From: Roseiarcus sp963770035 | Lineage (GTDB): Bacteria > Pseudomonadota > Alphaproteobacteria > Rhizobiales > Beijerinckiaceae | DNA length: 64,000 nt | Assembly: GCA_963770035.1 (NCBI GenBank) | Contig: CAVYON010000045.1 | Location: 62,001 to 126,000, forward strand | Direction: 5' to 3' | In this document: positions 35,059-44,234 of the stretch, piece after piece | Layout of the letters: each line of letters begins with the position of its first letter | Numbering within the stretch: the first letter of the stretch is position 1 | Notes under the pieces: model-generated | What the model was told of the DNA's origin: nothing | What the model saw: only the letters and a program-made list of their open reading frames with translations | Databases searched by the model: none | Program-made: the position numbers and the translations under genes

Positions 35059-35289
35059 ATGGACACTCTCGATCGGATTACGCGCAATCCAGAAACCATG
35101 GGGGGCAAGGTCTGCATCCGGGGAATGCGCGTCACGGTCGGCATGATTGTCGCTCAGATCGGCGCGGGCCGCACGCTTGAGGAGCTGCTCGCCGATTATC
35201 CGTACCTGGAGCGAGACGATCTGCTTCAGGCGCTTCGTTACGCGGCATGGCGCGCCGAGGAGCGTGAGATCGTGCTGCCCGGTGAATGA
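35059..35289 (+). CDS. DUF433 antitoxin
   Basis: A 76-residue protein (MDTLDRITRNPETMGGKVCI start, RGMRVTVGMIVAQIGAG, LLADYPYLERDDLLQALRYA), the DUF433 fold found as the antitoxin partner of DUF5615 PIN-like toxins. It is DNA-binding by family expectation and probably represses its own operon. GGAGAGGCG precedes the ATG. The stop overlaps the toxin start by 4 bases. Confidence 0.85.
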   Translation: MDTLDRITRNPETMGGKVCIRGMRVTVGMIVAQIGAGRTLEELLADYPYLERDDLLQALRYAAWRAEEREIVLPGE

Positions 35290-35675
35290 AGCTGCTCATC
35301 GACATGAACCTGTCTCCCCGCTGGGCGCCGCTGCTCCGCAGGGAAGGTTTCGAAGCGGTTCACTGGTCGTCGGTCGGGCTGGCGGACGCATCGGACCGGG
35401 AAATTATGGACACCGCGCGAACGGGCGATTTCGTCGTCCTGATGCATGATCTGGATTTCGGCGCGATCCTCGCTGCGACGCGCGACGCGAAGCCGAGCGT
35501 CGTTCAGATCCGCGCCGACGACGTCAGCCTGGAAGCCATCGGCGCCGCTGTCACAAACTCACTGAAACGGATGGCTGACGAGTTCAAGGCGGGCGCCCTT
35601 CTGACGATCGACCCAGCGCGGATGCGGCTACGGCTTCTGCCGGTTCGATCGTCGGGCAAAGACTCTGGAGCTTAA
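35286..35675 (+). CDS. DUF5615 PIN-like toxin
   Basis: A 129-residue protein of the DUF5615 (PIN-like/Mut7-C-type) family: MKLLIDMNLSPRWAPLLRRE carries the N-terminal acidic residue, DAS-DREIMDTA and VVLMHDLDFGAIL the central acidic pair, TIDPARMRLRLLP the end. By family it acts as a ribonuclease toxin of a type II pair with the preceding DUF433 protein. Residues 118 on (SSGKDSGA) extend a little beyond the usual end. Confidence 0.83.
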   Translation: MKLLIDMNLSPRWAPLLRREGFEAVHWSSVGLADASDREIMDTARTGDFVVLMHDLDFGAILAATRDAKPSVVQIRADDVSLEAIGAAVTNSLKRMADEFKAGALLTIDPARMRLRLLPVRSSGKDSGA

Positions 35676-35772
35676 TCCGTCAGCGGCGAGGCGAGCGAGC
35701 GCAGCCTATCGCCAAAGCCCCTCACCCCAATCCTCTCGCCGCTTTGCGGGGCGGGGGGGAGTTGTAGCCCGC
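35676..35772. repeat. Dispersed GC-rich palindromic repeat
   Basis: Sequence of the type CCCCTCACCCC...GCCGCTTTGCGGGG, with inverted arms, between the toxin gene and galE. It resembles the block at 33113-33293 in style and is typical of short intergenic palindromes in this order. Confidence 0.5.
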
Positions 35773-35775
35773 CGC

Positions 35776-36774
35776 TCAGGGCCGATGCCCCGGATGACGG
35801 GTGTGCAGGCGGCGCTCCCAGTCGAGCGCCTGGCGGACGATGTCGTCGAGATTGTCGCGCGCCGGCCGCCATCCCAGCACACGCCTCGCCCGGTCGGCGC
35901 GCGCGACGATGGCGGCGGGGTCGCCGGGGCGGCGGGGCGATATGATCACCTTGAAATCGACCCCCGAGACCCGCTTGACCACGTCGACGACCTCGCGGAC
36001 CGTCTGGCCGTGGCCATAGCCGCAGTTGCAGACCGTGCTGTCGCCGCCGCTGCGCAGATAGGCAAGCGCTGCCATATGCGCGTCGATGAGATCGGTGACC
36101 TGGATATAGTCGCGCACGCAGGTGCCGTCGCGCGTCGGATAATCCTGGCCGAAAATCTCCATGCTCGGATAGACCCCGAGCGCCGTCTGCACGCCGCGCT
36201 TAATGAGATGGGTCGCCCGCGGCGTCGACTGGCCGAGCCGCCCCTCGGGGTCGGCGCCGGCCACGTTGAAGTAGCGTAGGGCGACAAAGCGGAAGTCGTA
36301 GGCGCTCGCAGCGTCCTCGAGCATCCATTCGACCATCAGCTTCGAGCGGCCGTAGGGAGAGATCGGCGCGAGCGGCGTATCCTCGGAGACAGGCTCGGCG
36401 GAGGTCTCGCCGTAGACCGCGGCGGTCGAGGAGAAGATGAACTGCTTGACGCCGCCCTTGACCGCAGTTTCGATCAGCGTCCGGGCGTTCGAGGTGTTGG
36501 TGAGATAGTAGCCGAGCGGGTCCGACAGCGAATCGGGCACCACGATCTTGGCGGCGAAATGGGCGATCGCGTCGATTTCGTGCTCGTCGATCAGCCGCGC
36601 CACCAGATCGGCATCCCCGGTGTCGCCGACGACGAGGCGGGCCGGCTCGTTGACCGCCCAATCGAAGCCGGTCGACAAATCGTCGAGCACGACCACCTTT
36701 TCCCCCGCGTCCAGAAGGCCGAGGGTCATGTGGCCGCCGATATAGCCGGCGCCGCCGGTCACCAGAACGCTCAT
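35776..36774 (-). CDS. galE: UDP-glucose 4-epimerase
   Basis: A 332-residue extended SDR that interconverts UDP-glucose and UDP-galactose with bound NAD. Marks: NAD loop TGGAGYIGGH, YGETSAEP, catalytic YGRSK (Tyr/Lys), ALRYFNVAGADPEGRLGQ and GDGT-type RDYIQVTDLIDAH. Divergent from galU; the two supply nucleotide sugars for the polysaccharide genes in this window. Confidence 0.93.
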   Translation of the reverse strand: MSVLVTGGAGYIGGHMTLGLLDAGEKVVVLDDLSTGFDWAVNEPARLVVGDTGDADLVARLIDEHEIDAIAHFAAKIVVPDSLSDPLGYYLTNTSNARTLIETAVKGGVKQFIFSSTAAVYGETSAEPVSEDTPLAPISPYGRSKLMVEWMLEDAASAYDFRFVALRYFNVAGADPEGRLGQSTPRATHLIKRGVQTALGVYPSMEIFGQDYPTRDGTCVRDYIQVTDLIDAHMAALAYLRSGGDSTVCNCGYGHGQTVREVVDVVKRVSGVDFKVIISPRRPGDPAAIVARADRARRVLGWRPARDNLDDIVRQALDWERRLHTRHPGHRP

Positions 36775-36921
36775 CGATCATCCTTCCGCATCATCGGTCC
36801 GCGGGGCTTGAAACTCCGCCGATTTGTCGCATGACAGGCCGGGACCGGACCTGTTAAGCGATAGCAGATTCTCAGCGCTTCGATCCAACGCGCTCTTGGC
36901 GCATGCAAGGACGGACCCTTG

Positions 36922-37817
36922 ATGAAAAAACCCATCCGCAAAGCCGTTCTCCCCGTCGCCGGCCTCGGCACGCGCTTTTTGCCGGCGACCAAAGCCGTTC
37001 CCAAGGAGATGTTGACGGTCGTCGACCGTCCCATCCTGCAATACATCGTCGACGAGGCGCGCGAGGCGGGCGTCGAGCATTTCATCTTCGTCACCGGCCG
37101 CAACAAGGGCGTCATCGAGGACCATTTCGAATTCGTCCTACGAACTCGAGGACACCTTGAAGCGGCGCGGCAAGGACGGCGCCTACGCGGCCCTGATGGC
37201 CGACCTGCCGCCGGCCGGCGCCACGAGCTTCACCCGCCAGCAGGCGCCGCTCGGCCTCGGCCATGCCGTCTGGTGCGCGCGCGACATCGTCGGCGACGAG
37301 CCCTTCGCCGTCCTGCTTCCGGACATGGTCACCAAGCCCGGCGTTCGCGGCGGCCGCTGCCTTGCCCAATGCGTCGAGGCGTACAACGAGGTCGGCGGCA
37401 ACATCCTGGCGGTGGAAGAAATTTCGCCGGACGAGACGCACCAGTATGGCGTGGTGGCCGTCGGCGCGGAGACATGGCTCGGCCTTCGAGATCACCGGCA
37501 TGGTCGAGAAGCCGAAGCGGGGAACGGCGCCGTCCAATCTCATCATTTCCGGGCGCTATATCCTTCAGCCGGAAATCTTCCAGATCCTCGAACTGGTCGA
37601 CAAGGGCGCCGGCGGCGAGGTTCAACTGACGGATGGGATGAAACAGCTCGGTCGGACGCAGAAGTTCCACGGCGTGAAGTTCGACGGCGAAACCTACGAC
37701 TGCGGATCGAAGCTCGGGTTCCTCGCGGCCAATCTCGCCTTCGCGCTGAGCCGCCAGGAGCTGGCGGCAGGCCTCAGGGAGGAGTTACGCAAACACGGCT
37801 TCGTCCGCCAGGCCTGA
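36922..37817 (+). CDS. galU: UTP-glucose-1-phosphate uridylyltransferase (two frameshifts)
   Basis: GalU makes UDP-glucose. The family parts lie in three frames: KAVLPVAGLGTRFLPATKAV and KEMLTVVDRPILQYIVDEA first; YELEDTLKRRGKDG, APLGLGHAVWCARD and FAVLLPDM next; EITGMVEKP, ISGRYILQPEIF and YDCGSKLGFLAA last. One extra base at 37130-37131 and one near 37475 explain the breaks. Removing both gives about 298 residues, the normal size. The ATG at 36922 gives MKKPIRKAVLPVAG. Confidence 0.9.
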
Positions 37818-37886
37818 GGCTTCGCGCTCGCCCCGATCCGCTCGCGGCGCGGTTTTGCCGAACGCGCAGGGGTGGTAGAGAGCCGC

Positions 37887-38873
37887 ATGATTCATGAACA
37901 GGCGAGCGCCGCCCTGTCGGCGCTCAGAACCCTCGATACCGAACGGCGCGGGCTCGACGCGCTGAACCAGGCGATGCGGATGACCGCAGACGGCGGACTG
38001 GGCGCCGCTTTCTCGCGTGCGGTCGAGACGATCGCGGCGGCGACCGGCCGGGTCATCGTCACCGGCATGGGCAAGTCCGGGCACGTCGCCCGCAAGATTG
38101 CCGCGACGCTCGCCTCTACCGGCCAGCCGGCGGCCTTCGTCCATGCCGCCGAGGCCAGCCACGGCGACCTCGGCATGGTCCAGAACGGCGATGTCCTTCT
38201 CGCCCTGTCCTGGTCCGGCGAGACGGTCGAACTCGCGGCGATCGTCACCTTCGCCAAACGCTACGCCATCCCGCTCATCGCCATGACGGCCGCCCCGGAG
38301 AGCGCGCTTGGACGTGAGGCGGACGTTTGCCTCGCCCTGCCGGATGCGGACGAGGCCTGCCCGAACGGCCTCGCGCCAACCACCTCCACGACGATGCAGC
38401 TCGTCCTCGGGGACGCGCTGGCGATCGCGCTGCTCGAAGGCCGCGGCTTCACCGCCCGCGACTTTCAGGTGCTGCATCCGGGCGGCAAGCTCGGGGCCAA
38501 GCTGCAGCACGTCCGCGACGTGATGCACACGGGCGAGCGCATTCCCCGCATCGAGGCGAGCGCCCGGATGGCGGACGCGATCGTCGAAATGTCCTCGAAG
38601 GGCTTTGGCTGCGTGGCGGCGTTCGACTCCGGCAAGCTGGTCGGGATCGTCACCGATGGCGACCTGCGCCGTCACCTGAAAGCCGGCTATTCGCTCGAGA
38701 CGCCGGTCGCCGACGTCATGACCCGCAAGCCCCGCACCATCGCCCCCGACGCGCTGGTGGCCGAGGCATTGGAAAGCATCAGCCACAAGATCTCGGCGCT
38801 GCTGGTGATGCAGGACCACCAGGTCGTCGGCATCGTGCACTTCCATGACCTGATGCGGATCGGGGCGGTCTAG
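37887..38873 (+). CDS. kdsD: Arabinose-5-phosphate isomerase (KdsD/KpsF)
   Basis: A 328-residue enzyme that converts ribulose-5-phosphate to arabinose-5-phosphate, the precursor of Kdo in lipopolysaccharide. SIS domain (about 35-170: VIVTGMGKSGHVARKIAATL, ASTGQPAAFVHAAEASHGDL, LSWSGETVELAAI), then two CBS domains (DVMHTGERIPRI, DVMTRKPRTIAPDALVAEAL). It follows galU by 69 bases. The Val-start reading at 37872 is less likely than ATG 37887 (MIHEQASAALS). Confidence 0.93.
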   Translation: MIHEQASAALSALRTLDTERRGLDALNQAMRMTADGGLGAAFSRAVETIAAATGRVIVTGMGKSGHVARKIAATLASTGQPAAFVHAAEASHGDLGMVQNGDVLLALSWSGETVELAAIVTFAKRYAIPLIAMTAAPESALGREADVCLALPDADEACPNGLAPTTSTTMQLVLGDALAIALLEGRGFTARDFQVLHPGGKLGAKLQHVRDVMHTGERIPRIEASARMADAIVEMSSKGFGCVAAFDSGKLVGIVTDGDLRRHLKAGYSLETPVADVMTRKPRTIAPDALVAEALESISHKISALLVMQDHQVVGIVHFHDLMRIGAV

Positions 38874-39336
38874 GCTCGAGAGGACCTGCGGGTCTCGCTC
38901 CAGGCGCGCTGGCGACGATCCGATCGGCCTGCTAGCAGGGCGTTTTCCTGCGCCTTGGTCGGCGCCTTTGCTCCAAACAACCTGCTATTTCAAGACCTTG
39001 CCGAGTCTACAATCCTCCGGTTGCGGGGCTGGAGCTGGTGCGGAACAGAGACCTTAACAGGGCAAAAACTGTCACGAACAGGTCGTTATCAGGTCGGAAC
39101 AGGCAAACAACAGGCCGGCGAAACCGAGGGCCGGACCGGGCGCGGCCGGGTTGCAAGGCCCGAAGGGATCGCCCCTTGCGAGCGCGCCGGAAGCCTTACG
39201 GGGCGCGTCGGGCTCCGCTTTTCGCAACTTGCGACGGACTGATCCGACGCTTGTCAACGCCAAACCCTGAGGTCTAAACAGACCGCGCCGGGCGCGGCCG
39301 AATTGCTTCGCCTTCATTTTCTCCAGGGGGCCCAAG
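38874..39336. other. Intergenic region with AACAGG repeat array
   Basis: No gene recognised. It contains the phased AACAGG array at 39040-39114 and, before the next gene, a small hairpin GGTCT-AAAC-AGACC near 39275. Confidence 0.5.
39040..39114 (+). repeat. Helically phased AACAGG array, copy 1
   Basis: AACAGG at 39057, 39077, 39098 and 39109 with a variant ATCAGG at 39088 and AACAGA at 39044. Spacings from 39077 are 11, 10 and 11 bases, so the motifs face one side of the helix. The ends (GCGGAACAGAGACCTTAACAG and CGGAACAGGCAA) recur at 63445-63490 in opposite orientation, where the middle part is missing. Confidence 0.6.
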
Positions 39337-39777
39337 ATGAACGCCATCACACGCCGGTCACTGATTCTCTCCTCCGGGGCCGCGCTGGCCAGCGGCGCAT
39401 GGCTCACGCCGGCGGAAGCCGCCACCGGATCGGTCTCGATCCGGATCGTCAGCGCAGGCTTCATCTTTGGCGCCTCGCTTGGCAGCGGAATTCTCCGCTT
39501 CCATGGAACCGACTATCGGCTGAGGATCGGCGGCATCAGCGCCGGCGCGACGATCGGCGCCTCCGGGACCGACCTGGTCGGTACGGCTTATCATCTGCAC
39601 CAGCCCGCCGACATCGAGGGCATCTATTCGGCGGTCGGCGCAGGCCTGTCGGTCGCCGGCGGCCGCTCCGCCGCGCAGCTTACCAACGCGCGCGGCGTCA
39701 TCTTGCGGCTGCACGGCCGGCAGATGGGGCTGATGTTCTCGATCGACCTCAGCGGTATGTCGATCAATCTGGGGTAA
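39337..39777 (+). CDS. Exported protein with twin-arginine signal, unknown
   Basis: A 146-residue protein. Residues 1-28 (MNAITRRSLILSSGAALASG...) carry RRS, suggesting Tat export. The mature part is rich in Gly and beta-type segments (ASLGSGILRFHGTDYRLRIG, GISAGATIGASGTDLVG, AYHLHQPADIEGIYSAVGAG), reminiscent of small outer-surface beta proteins annotated as hypothetical in alphaproteobacteria. No Cys, no catalytic motif. GGGGGCCC upstream is a weak ribosome site. Confidence 0.65.
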   Translation: MNAITRRSLILSSGAALASGAWLTPAEAATGSVSIRIVSAGFIFGASLGSGILRFHGTDYRLRIGGISAGATIGASGTDLVGTAYHLHQPADIEGIYSAVGAGLSVAGGRSAAQLTNARGVILRLHGRQMGLMFSIDLSGMSINLG

Positions 39778-39902
39778 GCGCCCGCGAAGCCTGACGATCC
39801 GAAAAGTAAGGCGGCAATTGTAGCCGCGCTCGCTGAGCGCGGCGACGCGGTCCCTAGCCCGCCGAAAGACGGGCGTCGCTTCGGACGCCCTAGCAACCGC
39901 GT

Positions 39903-40610
39903 CTACAGAGTGCCGTGGGCCTGGCCGTAATACGCGCCGGCGCCGTGCTTCCGCTTGAAGTGTTTGGCCAGCAATTCCGGTTCGATCGGCTCGAGATCGG
40001 GCGCGAGCGCCAGCGACATCAGCGCCATCTCCGCCACGCATTCGATCGCGACCGCCGTCTCGACCGCCTTGGCGACCGTCGGCCCCCAGGCGAACGGGGC
40101 GTGGCGATTGACCAGCACGCCGGGAAAATCGGCCGGATCGAGGCCCTCGAACCGCTCCACGATCACCGCCCCGGTCTCCCATTCGTAGGCCCCGGCGATC
40201 TCGGCCGGCGTCATCTTGCGGGTGACCGGAACGTCGCCGTTGAAATAGTCGGCATGGGTGGTGCCGAAGATCGGGATCGGCCGCCCGGCCTGGGCGAAGG
40301 CGGTCGCGCGCGAGGAATGGGTGTGCACGACCCCGCCGATTCCGGCGAACGCGAGGAACAGCCGGCGGTGGGTCGGGGTGTCCGAGGACGGCCTCAGGTT
40401 GCCATCGACCGTCCGGCCGTCGAGGTCGACGACCACCATGTCGCCAGGCGTGAGCGCGGCATAGTCGACGCCGCTCGGCTTGATTGCGAACACGGCTCTG
40501 GCGCGGTCGATGGCGCTGGCGTTGCCGAAGGTGAGGTTGATGAGGCCATGCCGCGGTAATGCGACATTGGCCTCATAGGCTTCGCGCTTCAGCTCGGTGT
40601 AGGTCGACAT
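39903..40610 (-). CDS. araD: L-ribulose-5-phosphate 4-epimerase
   Basis: A 235-residue class II aldolase fold enzyme that interconverts L-ribulose-5-P and D-xylulose-5-P. Marks: GLINLTFGNASAID, zinc His pair in GGVVHTHSSRATAFAQ, and the third zinc His in LVNRHAPFAWG. It ends the araB-araA-araD order, separated from araA by a dispersed repeat. Confidence 0.92.
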   Translation of the reverse strand: MSTYTELKREAYEANVALPRHGLINLTFGNASAIDRARAVFAIKPSGVDYAALTPGDMVVVDLDGRTVDGNLRPSSDTPTHRRLFLAFAGIGGVVHTHSSRATAFAQAGRPIPIFGTTHADYFNGDVPVTRKMTPAEIAGAYEWETGAVIVERFEGLDPADFPGVLVNRHAPFAWGPTVAKAVETAVAIECVAEMALMSLALAPDLEPIEPELLAKHFKRKHGAGAYYGQAHGTL

Positions 40611-40667
40611 GACGGTCCGTTCGCTCGATCGTTTGCAGCATCATTGGTCTTAGATTCGGTCTTCAAC

Positions 40668-40779
40668 CGTCATTGCGAGCAACCCCTGGGTCAAAGAGCC
40701 CAGAGGAATTAATCCAGAAGAACGTAAGACGTCCCACGATCGCCTGGATTGCTTCGTCGCTACGCTCCTAGTGATGACG
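40668..40779. repeat. Dispersed inverted repeat (CGTCATTGCGAGC type)
   Basis: It begins CGTCATTGCGAGC and ends with the imperfect complement (TAGTGATGACG), with CTGGATTGCTTCGTCGCTAC inside. This is the well-known intergenic repeat of many alpha- and betaproteobacterial genomes. It lies between araD and araA. Confidence 0.75.
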
Positions 40780-40807
40780 AACAAAGTCGAAATTGAGTTT
40801 ATACTGC

Positions 40808-42316
40808 TCAGGCCCGGAAGCCGTGAGCCAGATGGTAGTAGACCTCGTTGTTGCGCAGGTCCTGCTTGAACTGGCCAATTTGCGTGCCCTCGCCGATCCT
40901 GACGAACTCGATCCCGGCGATGGTGGCGAAATCTTCCAGCATCTCGGCTGTCACGGCGTAGCTGAAGCCGCTGTGGTGCGCCCCGCCGGCCAGGATCCAG
41001 GCCTGACAGGCAGTCTTGAAGTCGGGCTTGCACTCCCACACCGCACGGGCGACCGGCAGTTTCGGTAGCACCGGATGATTGACCGCCGTCACCTCATTGG
41101 TGAGCAGGCGGAAGCGCGATCCGAGGTCGATCAGGGTGGCGTTAAGCGCGGGCCCCGCCGGCGCGTTGAACACCAGACGCACCGGATCCTCGCGGCCGCC
41201 GATCGACAGCGGGTGGATTTCTAGCGTGGGCTTGGCGTCGGCGATCGTGGGGCAGACCTCCAGCATGTGCGCGCCGAGAACGAGTTCGTCCTCCGGGGCC
41301 AGGTGATAGGTGTAGTCCTCCATGAAAGAGGTCCCGCCGGGCAGCCCCTCGGCCATGACCTTCATCGCGCGCAGGAGCGCCGCCGTCTTCCAGTCGCCCT
41401 CGGCGCCGAAGCCGAAGCCGTCGGCCATCAGCCGCTGCGGCGCAAGTCCCGGCAATTGCTTGAGGCCGTGCAGGTCCTCGAACGTCGTGGTGAAGCCCTT
41501 AAACCCGCCCTTGCCGAGAAAGCCGCGCAGACCCAGTTCGAGCCGCGCGCCGTAGAGGAGCAACTCGTGCCGCTCGCCGCCGCGACGCAGCGCGGGCGCG
41601 ACGTCGTAGACCTCCTCGTATTCGGCCGCGAGCGTCCTCGCCTCCCCGTCCGAGACGCCGTCGACGGTCTTGACGAGGTCGCCGACCCCATAGCCGTTGG
41701 TGGCGAAGCCGAACTTCATTTCCGCCGCGACCTTGTCGCCTTCGGTCACCGCCACCTGGCGCATATTGTCGCCAAAGCGGCAGAACCGCGCGCCCTGCCA
41801 GTCGTGCCAGGCGCGGGTCGCGCGCATCCAGGCGCCGAGGCGTTCGTGAACCTCCGGGTCCGCCCAGTGGCCGACCACGACTTTGCGCCCGAGCCGCATG
41901 CGCGTGTGGATGAAGCCGGCCTCGCGGTCCCCGTGCGCAGACTGGTTCAGGTTCATGAAGTCCATGTCGATCGTCGACCAAGGCAGATCCCGGCCGAACT
42001 GCGTGTGCAGATGGACAAAGGGCTTCTGCAGCGCGTTCAGCCCGCGGATCCACATTTTGGACGGAGAGAACGTGTGCATCCAGAGGATCAGACCCGCGCA
42101 ATTGTCGTCGGCGTTCGCTTCCATGCAGAGCTTGGCGATTTCGTCGGAAGTCGTCAGGAGCGCCTTGTAGACCACCTTCAGCGGCAGTTTCGGCGAATCG
42201 CCGAGCGCGCCAGCGATATCCCGGGCGTCAGCGGCGACCTTCTGCAGCGGGCCCGGCCCGTAAAGGTGCTGCGAACCGCAGACGAACCAGATGTCGGGCT
42301 TGGCGATATTGATCAT
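40808..42316 (-). CDS. araA: L-arabinose isomerase
   Basis: A 502-residue enzyme converting L-arabinose to L-ribulose. Family marks: WFVCGSQHLYGPGPLQKVA, WMHTFSPSKMWIRGLNAL, GREAGFI-like HGDREAGFI, SFMEDYTYHL, and GAHHSGFSYAVTAEM with the metal-binding Glu/His around GGTSFMEDY and HHSGF. Length is normal. Lies 26 bases after araB. Confidence 0.95.
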   Translation of the reverse strand: MINIAKPDIWFVCGSQHLYGPGPLQKVAADARDIAGALGDSPKLPLKVVYKALLTTSDEIAKLCMEANADDNCAGLILWMHTFSPSKMWIRGLNALQKPFVHLHTQFGRDLPWSTIDMDFMNLNQSAHGDREAGFIHTRMRLGRKVVVGHWADPEVHERLGAWMRATRAWHDWQGARFCRFGDNMRQVAVTEGDKVAAEMKFGFATNGYGVGDLVKTVDGVSDGEARTLAAEYEEVYDVAPALRRGGERHELLLYGARLELGLRGFLGKGGFKGFTTTFEDLHGLKQLPGLAPQRLMADGFGFGAEGDWKTAALLRAMKVMAEGLPGGTSFMEDYTYHLAPEDELVLGAHMLEVCPTIADAKPTLEIHPLSIGGREDPVRLVFNAPAGPALNATLIDLGSRFRLLTNEVTAVNHPVLPKLPVARAVWECKPDFKTACQAWILAGGAHHSGFSYAVTAEMLEDFATIAGIEFVRIGEGTQIGQFKQDLRNNEVYYHLAHGFRA

Positions 42317-42342
42317 GGGTGCGTAATTCCTTGTTTTTGGTG

Positions 42343-44010
42343 TCAGGCGGCCGCGCGCTGAGCGTACTTGATCTCGATCAGGTCCTTCATGACCCGGGTC
42401 AGGTCGGCCGACCGGGTGAGGCCGCCGAAGCTATCGTAGAGCTGGCGATAGAGCGCATAGAGGCGATCGTAGACTTTTCGGTGCGCCTCGTTCGGCTCAT
42501 AGTGGACATCTTTCAGACTCGTCATCGCCGCCTGGGCGCCAGCGAAATCGCGATGCTCTCCTGCGAGCACGGCCGCCGCGATCGCCGAGCCCAGAGCGCA
42601 GCCCTGGCTCGAGCCCGCGACATGCATCGCACGGCCGGTGACGTCGGCATAGATCTGCATCAGCAGCGGGTTCTTTTCGGCGATGCCGCCGCTGCAGACG
42701 ACCCTGTCGATTGGCACGCCGTATTCCTGGATCCGTTCGATGATGGCGCGCGCGCCGAAGGCCGTTCCCTCGATCAAGGCGCGGTAGACGTCGGCCCGCG
42801 TGGTGTAGAGGTCCTGCCCGAGGATCAGCCCGGTTAGCAGCTGGTCGACCAGAATCGTCCGGTTGCCGTTATTCCAGTCGAGCGCAATGAGGCCGGCCTG
42901 GCCGGGCTTCTGCCGCGCCGCCTCGGCGGTGAGCTCGGCGTGGAGCGCCGCGTCGCCGCGGCACACGCCTTCGACCCACCATTTGAAGATGTCGCCGACC
43001 GCCGACTGGCCGGCTTCGATGTCGTAGAAGCCCGGCAGGACGCCTCCCTCGACGATGCCACAGACGCCGGGAATGTCCGCCACCGGCTTGTCGCGCGGAA
43101 GCACGCAAATGTCGCAGGTCGAGGTTCCGATCACCTTGACCAGCGTGCCTTCGCGGATGCTGCTGCCGATCGCGCCGTAATGCACGTCGAATTCGCCGAT
43201 CGCGATCGGGATCCCCGCGGTGAGACCAAGTTTCTGGGCCCAGTCCGCGCCGAGAGTCCCGGCCGGCGTGCTGGCGTCAAAGGCCTTGTCGTAAAGCCGG
43301 TCGCGAAGGCCGGCGAGGCGCGGATCGAGCGCGCTGAGGAATTCCTTGTCGGGCAGACCGCCCCAGGCGTCGGCGTAGAGCGCCTTGTGGCCGGCTGCGC
43401 AGACGCCCCGCTTGATCTTCAGGGGATCGCTGACGCCCGCAAGAATTGACGGAATCCAGTCGGCGATCTCGACCCAGGAATAGGCGGCCTCGAACACGGC
43501 GGGGGCGACGTTCAGGCACCGCCAAATCTTCGACCAAAACCATTCCGAGGAATAGACCCCGCCGCATTTGGCGATGTACTGCGGACGGATCTTGGCGCTG
43601 AGCGCGGTGATTTTCGCGGCCTCGCTCCAGGCTGTATGGTCCTTCCACAGCCAGCACTGGGCCGAAAGATTGGCGCTCCAGCGCTCGTCGAGCGCGAGCG
43701 GACGGTTCGACACGTCCACCGGAAGCGGGCTCGATCCCGTGGTGTCGACGCCGATGCCGACGATCTGGGCGGCGCTGAAATCCGCCCTCTTGGAGGCCTC
43801 CGCCAGCGCCCCGCGGATACTCTCCTCGAGCCCGTAAAGATAGTCGCCGGGATATTGCCGCGCGAGAAGACCGTCGTTGACGTCGAGCAGGACGCCCTGC
43901 GCGCCGGATGGATAATCCACCACCCGGCTGCCGTATTCGGCGCCGTCCGAACAGCGCACGATCAGCGCCCGGACCGAATTGGTGCCGTAGTCAAGACCTA
44001 ACGTAAACAT
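42343..44010 (-). CDS. araB: Ribulokinase
   Basis: About 555 residues, FGGY carbohydrate kinase: MFTLGLDYGTNSVRALIV is the N-terminal ATP loop, GVDTTGSSPLPVD follows, VIGTSTCDICV the second phosphate motif, and VCSGGIAEKNPLLMQIYADV the adenosine motif. It phosphorylates L-ribulose. The start at 44010 is chosen over one 27 bases upstream. No araC-type regulator or arabinose transporter gene is in the window. Confidence 0.95.
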   Translation of the reverse strand: MFTLGLDYGTNSVRALIVRCSDGAEYGSRVVDYPSGAQGVLLDVNDGLLARQYPGDYLYGLEESIRGALAEASKRADFSAAQIVGIGVDTTGSSPLPVDVSNRPLALDERWSANLSAQCWLWKDHTAWSEAAKITALSAKIRPQYIAKCGGVYSSEWFWSKIWRCLNVAPAVFEAAYSWVEIADWIPSILAGVSDPLKIKRGVCAAGHKALYADAWGGLPDKEFLSALDPRLAGLRDRLYDKAFDASTPAGTLGADWAQKLGLTAGIPIAIGEFDVHYGAIGSSIREGTLVKVIGTSTCDICVLPRDKPVADIPGVCGIVEGGVLPGFYDIEAGQSAVGDIFKWWVEGVCRGDAALHAELTAEAARQKPGQAGLIALDWNNGNRTILVDQLLTGLILGQDLYTTRADVYRALIEGTAFGARAIIERIQEYGVPIDRVVCSGGIAEKNPLLMQIYADVTGRAMHVAGSSQGCALGSAIAAAVLAGEHRDFAGAQAAMTSLKDVHYEPNEAHRKVYDRLYALYRQLYDSFGGLTRSADLTRVMKDLIEIKYAQRAAA

Positions 44011-44234
44011 GAGCGCTCCGGAGCTTGGCGGTCGCAATGGGGCATTTTACCCCTGGGACGAACGCGCGGAACTCTCGGCCGACCATTTTTTTCGCCCGTC
44101 CAGCACCATTTCGCCCCAGCGACGCCGTTTCCTCATATTGTATGAAGTATGCTCAAACCAGCCCGTTTGGCAATGGGCCGGTTCGCCACGCCGCTCGTGA
44201 CAAGCCCCCATGAGTTCGTTTCCCGGGCGCTCCA

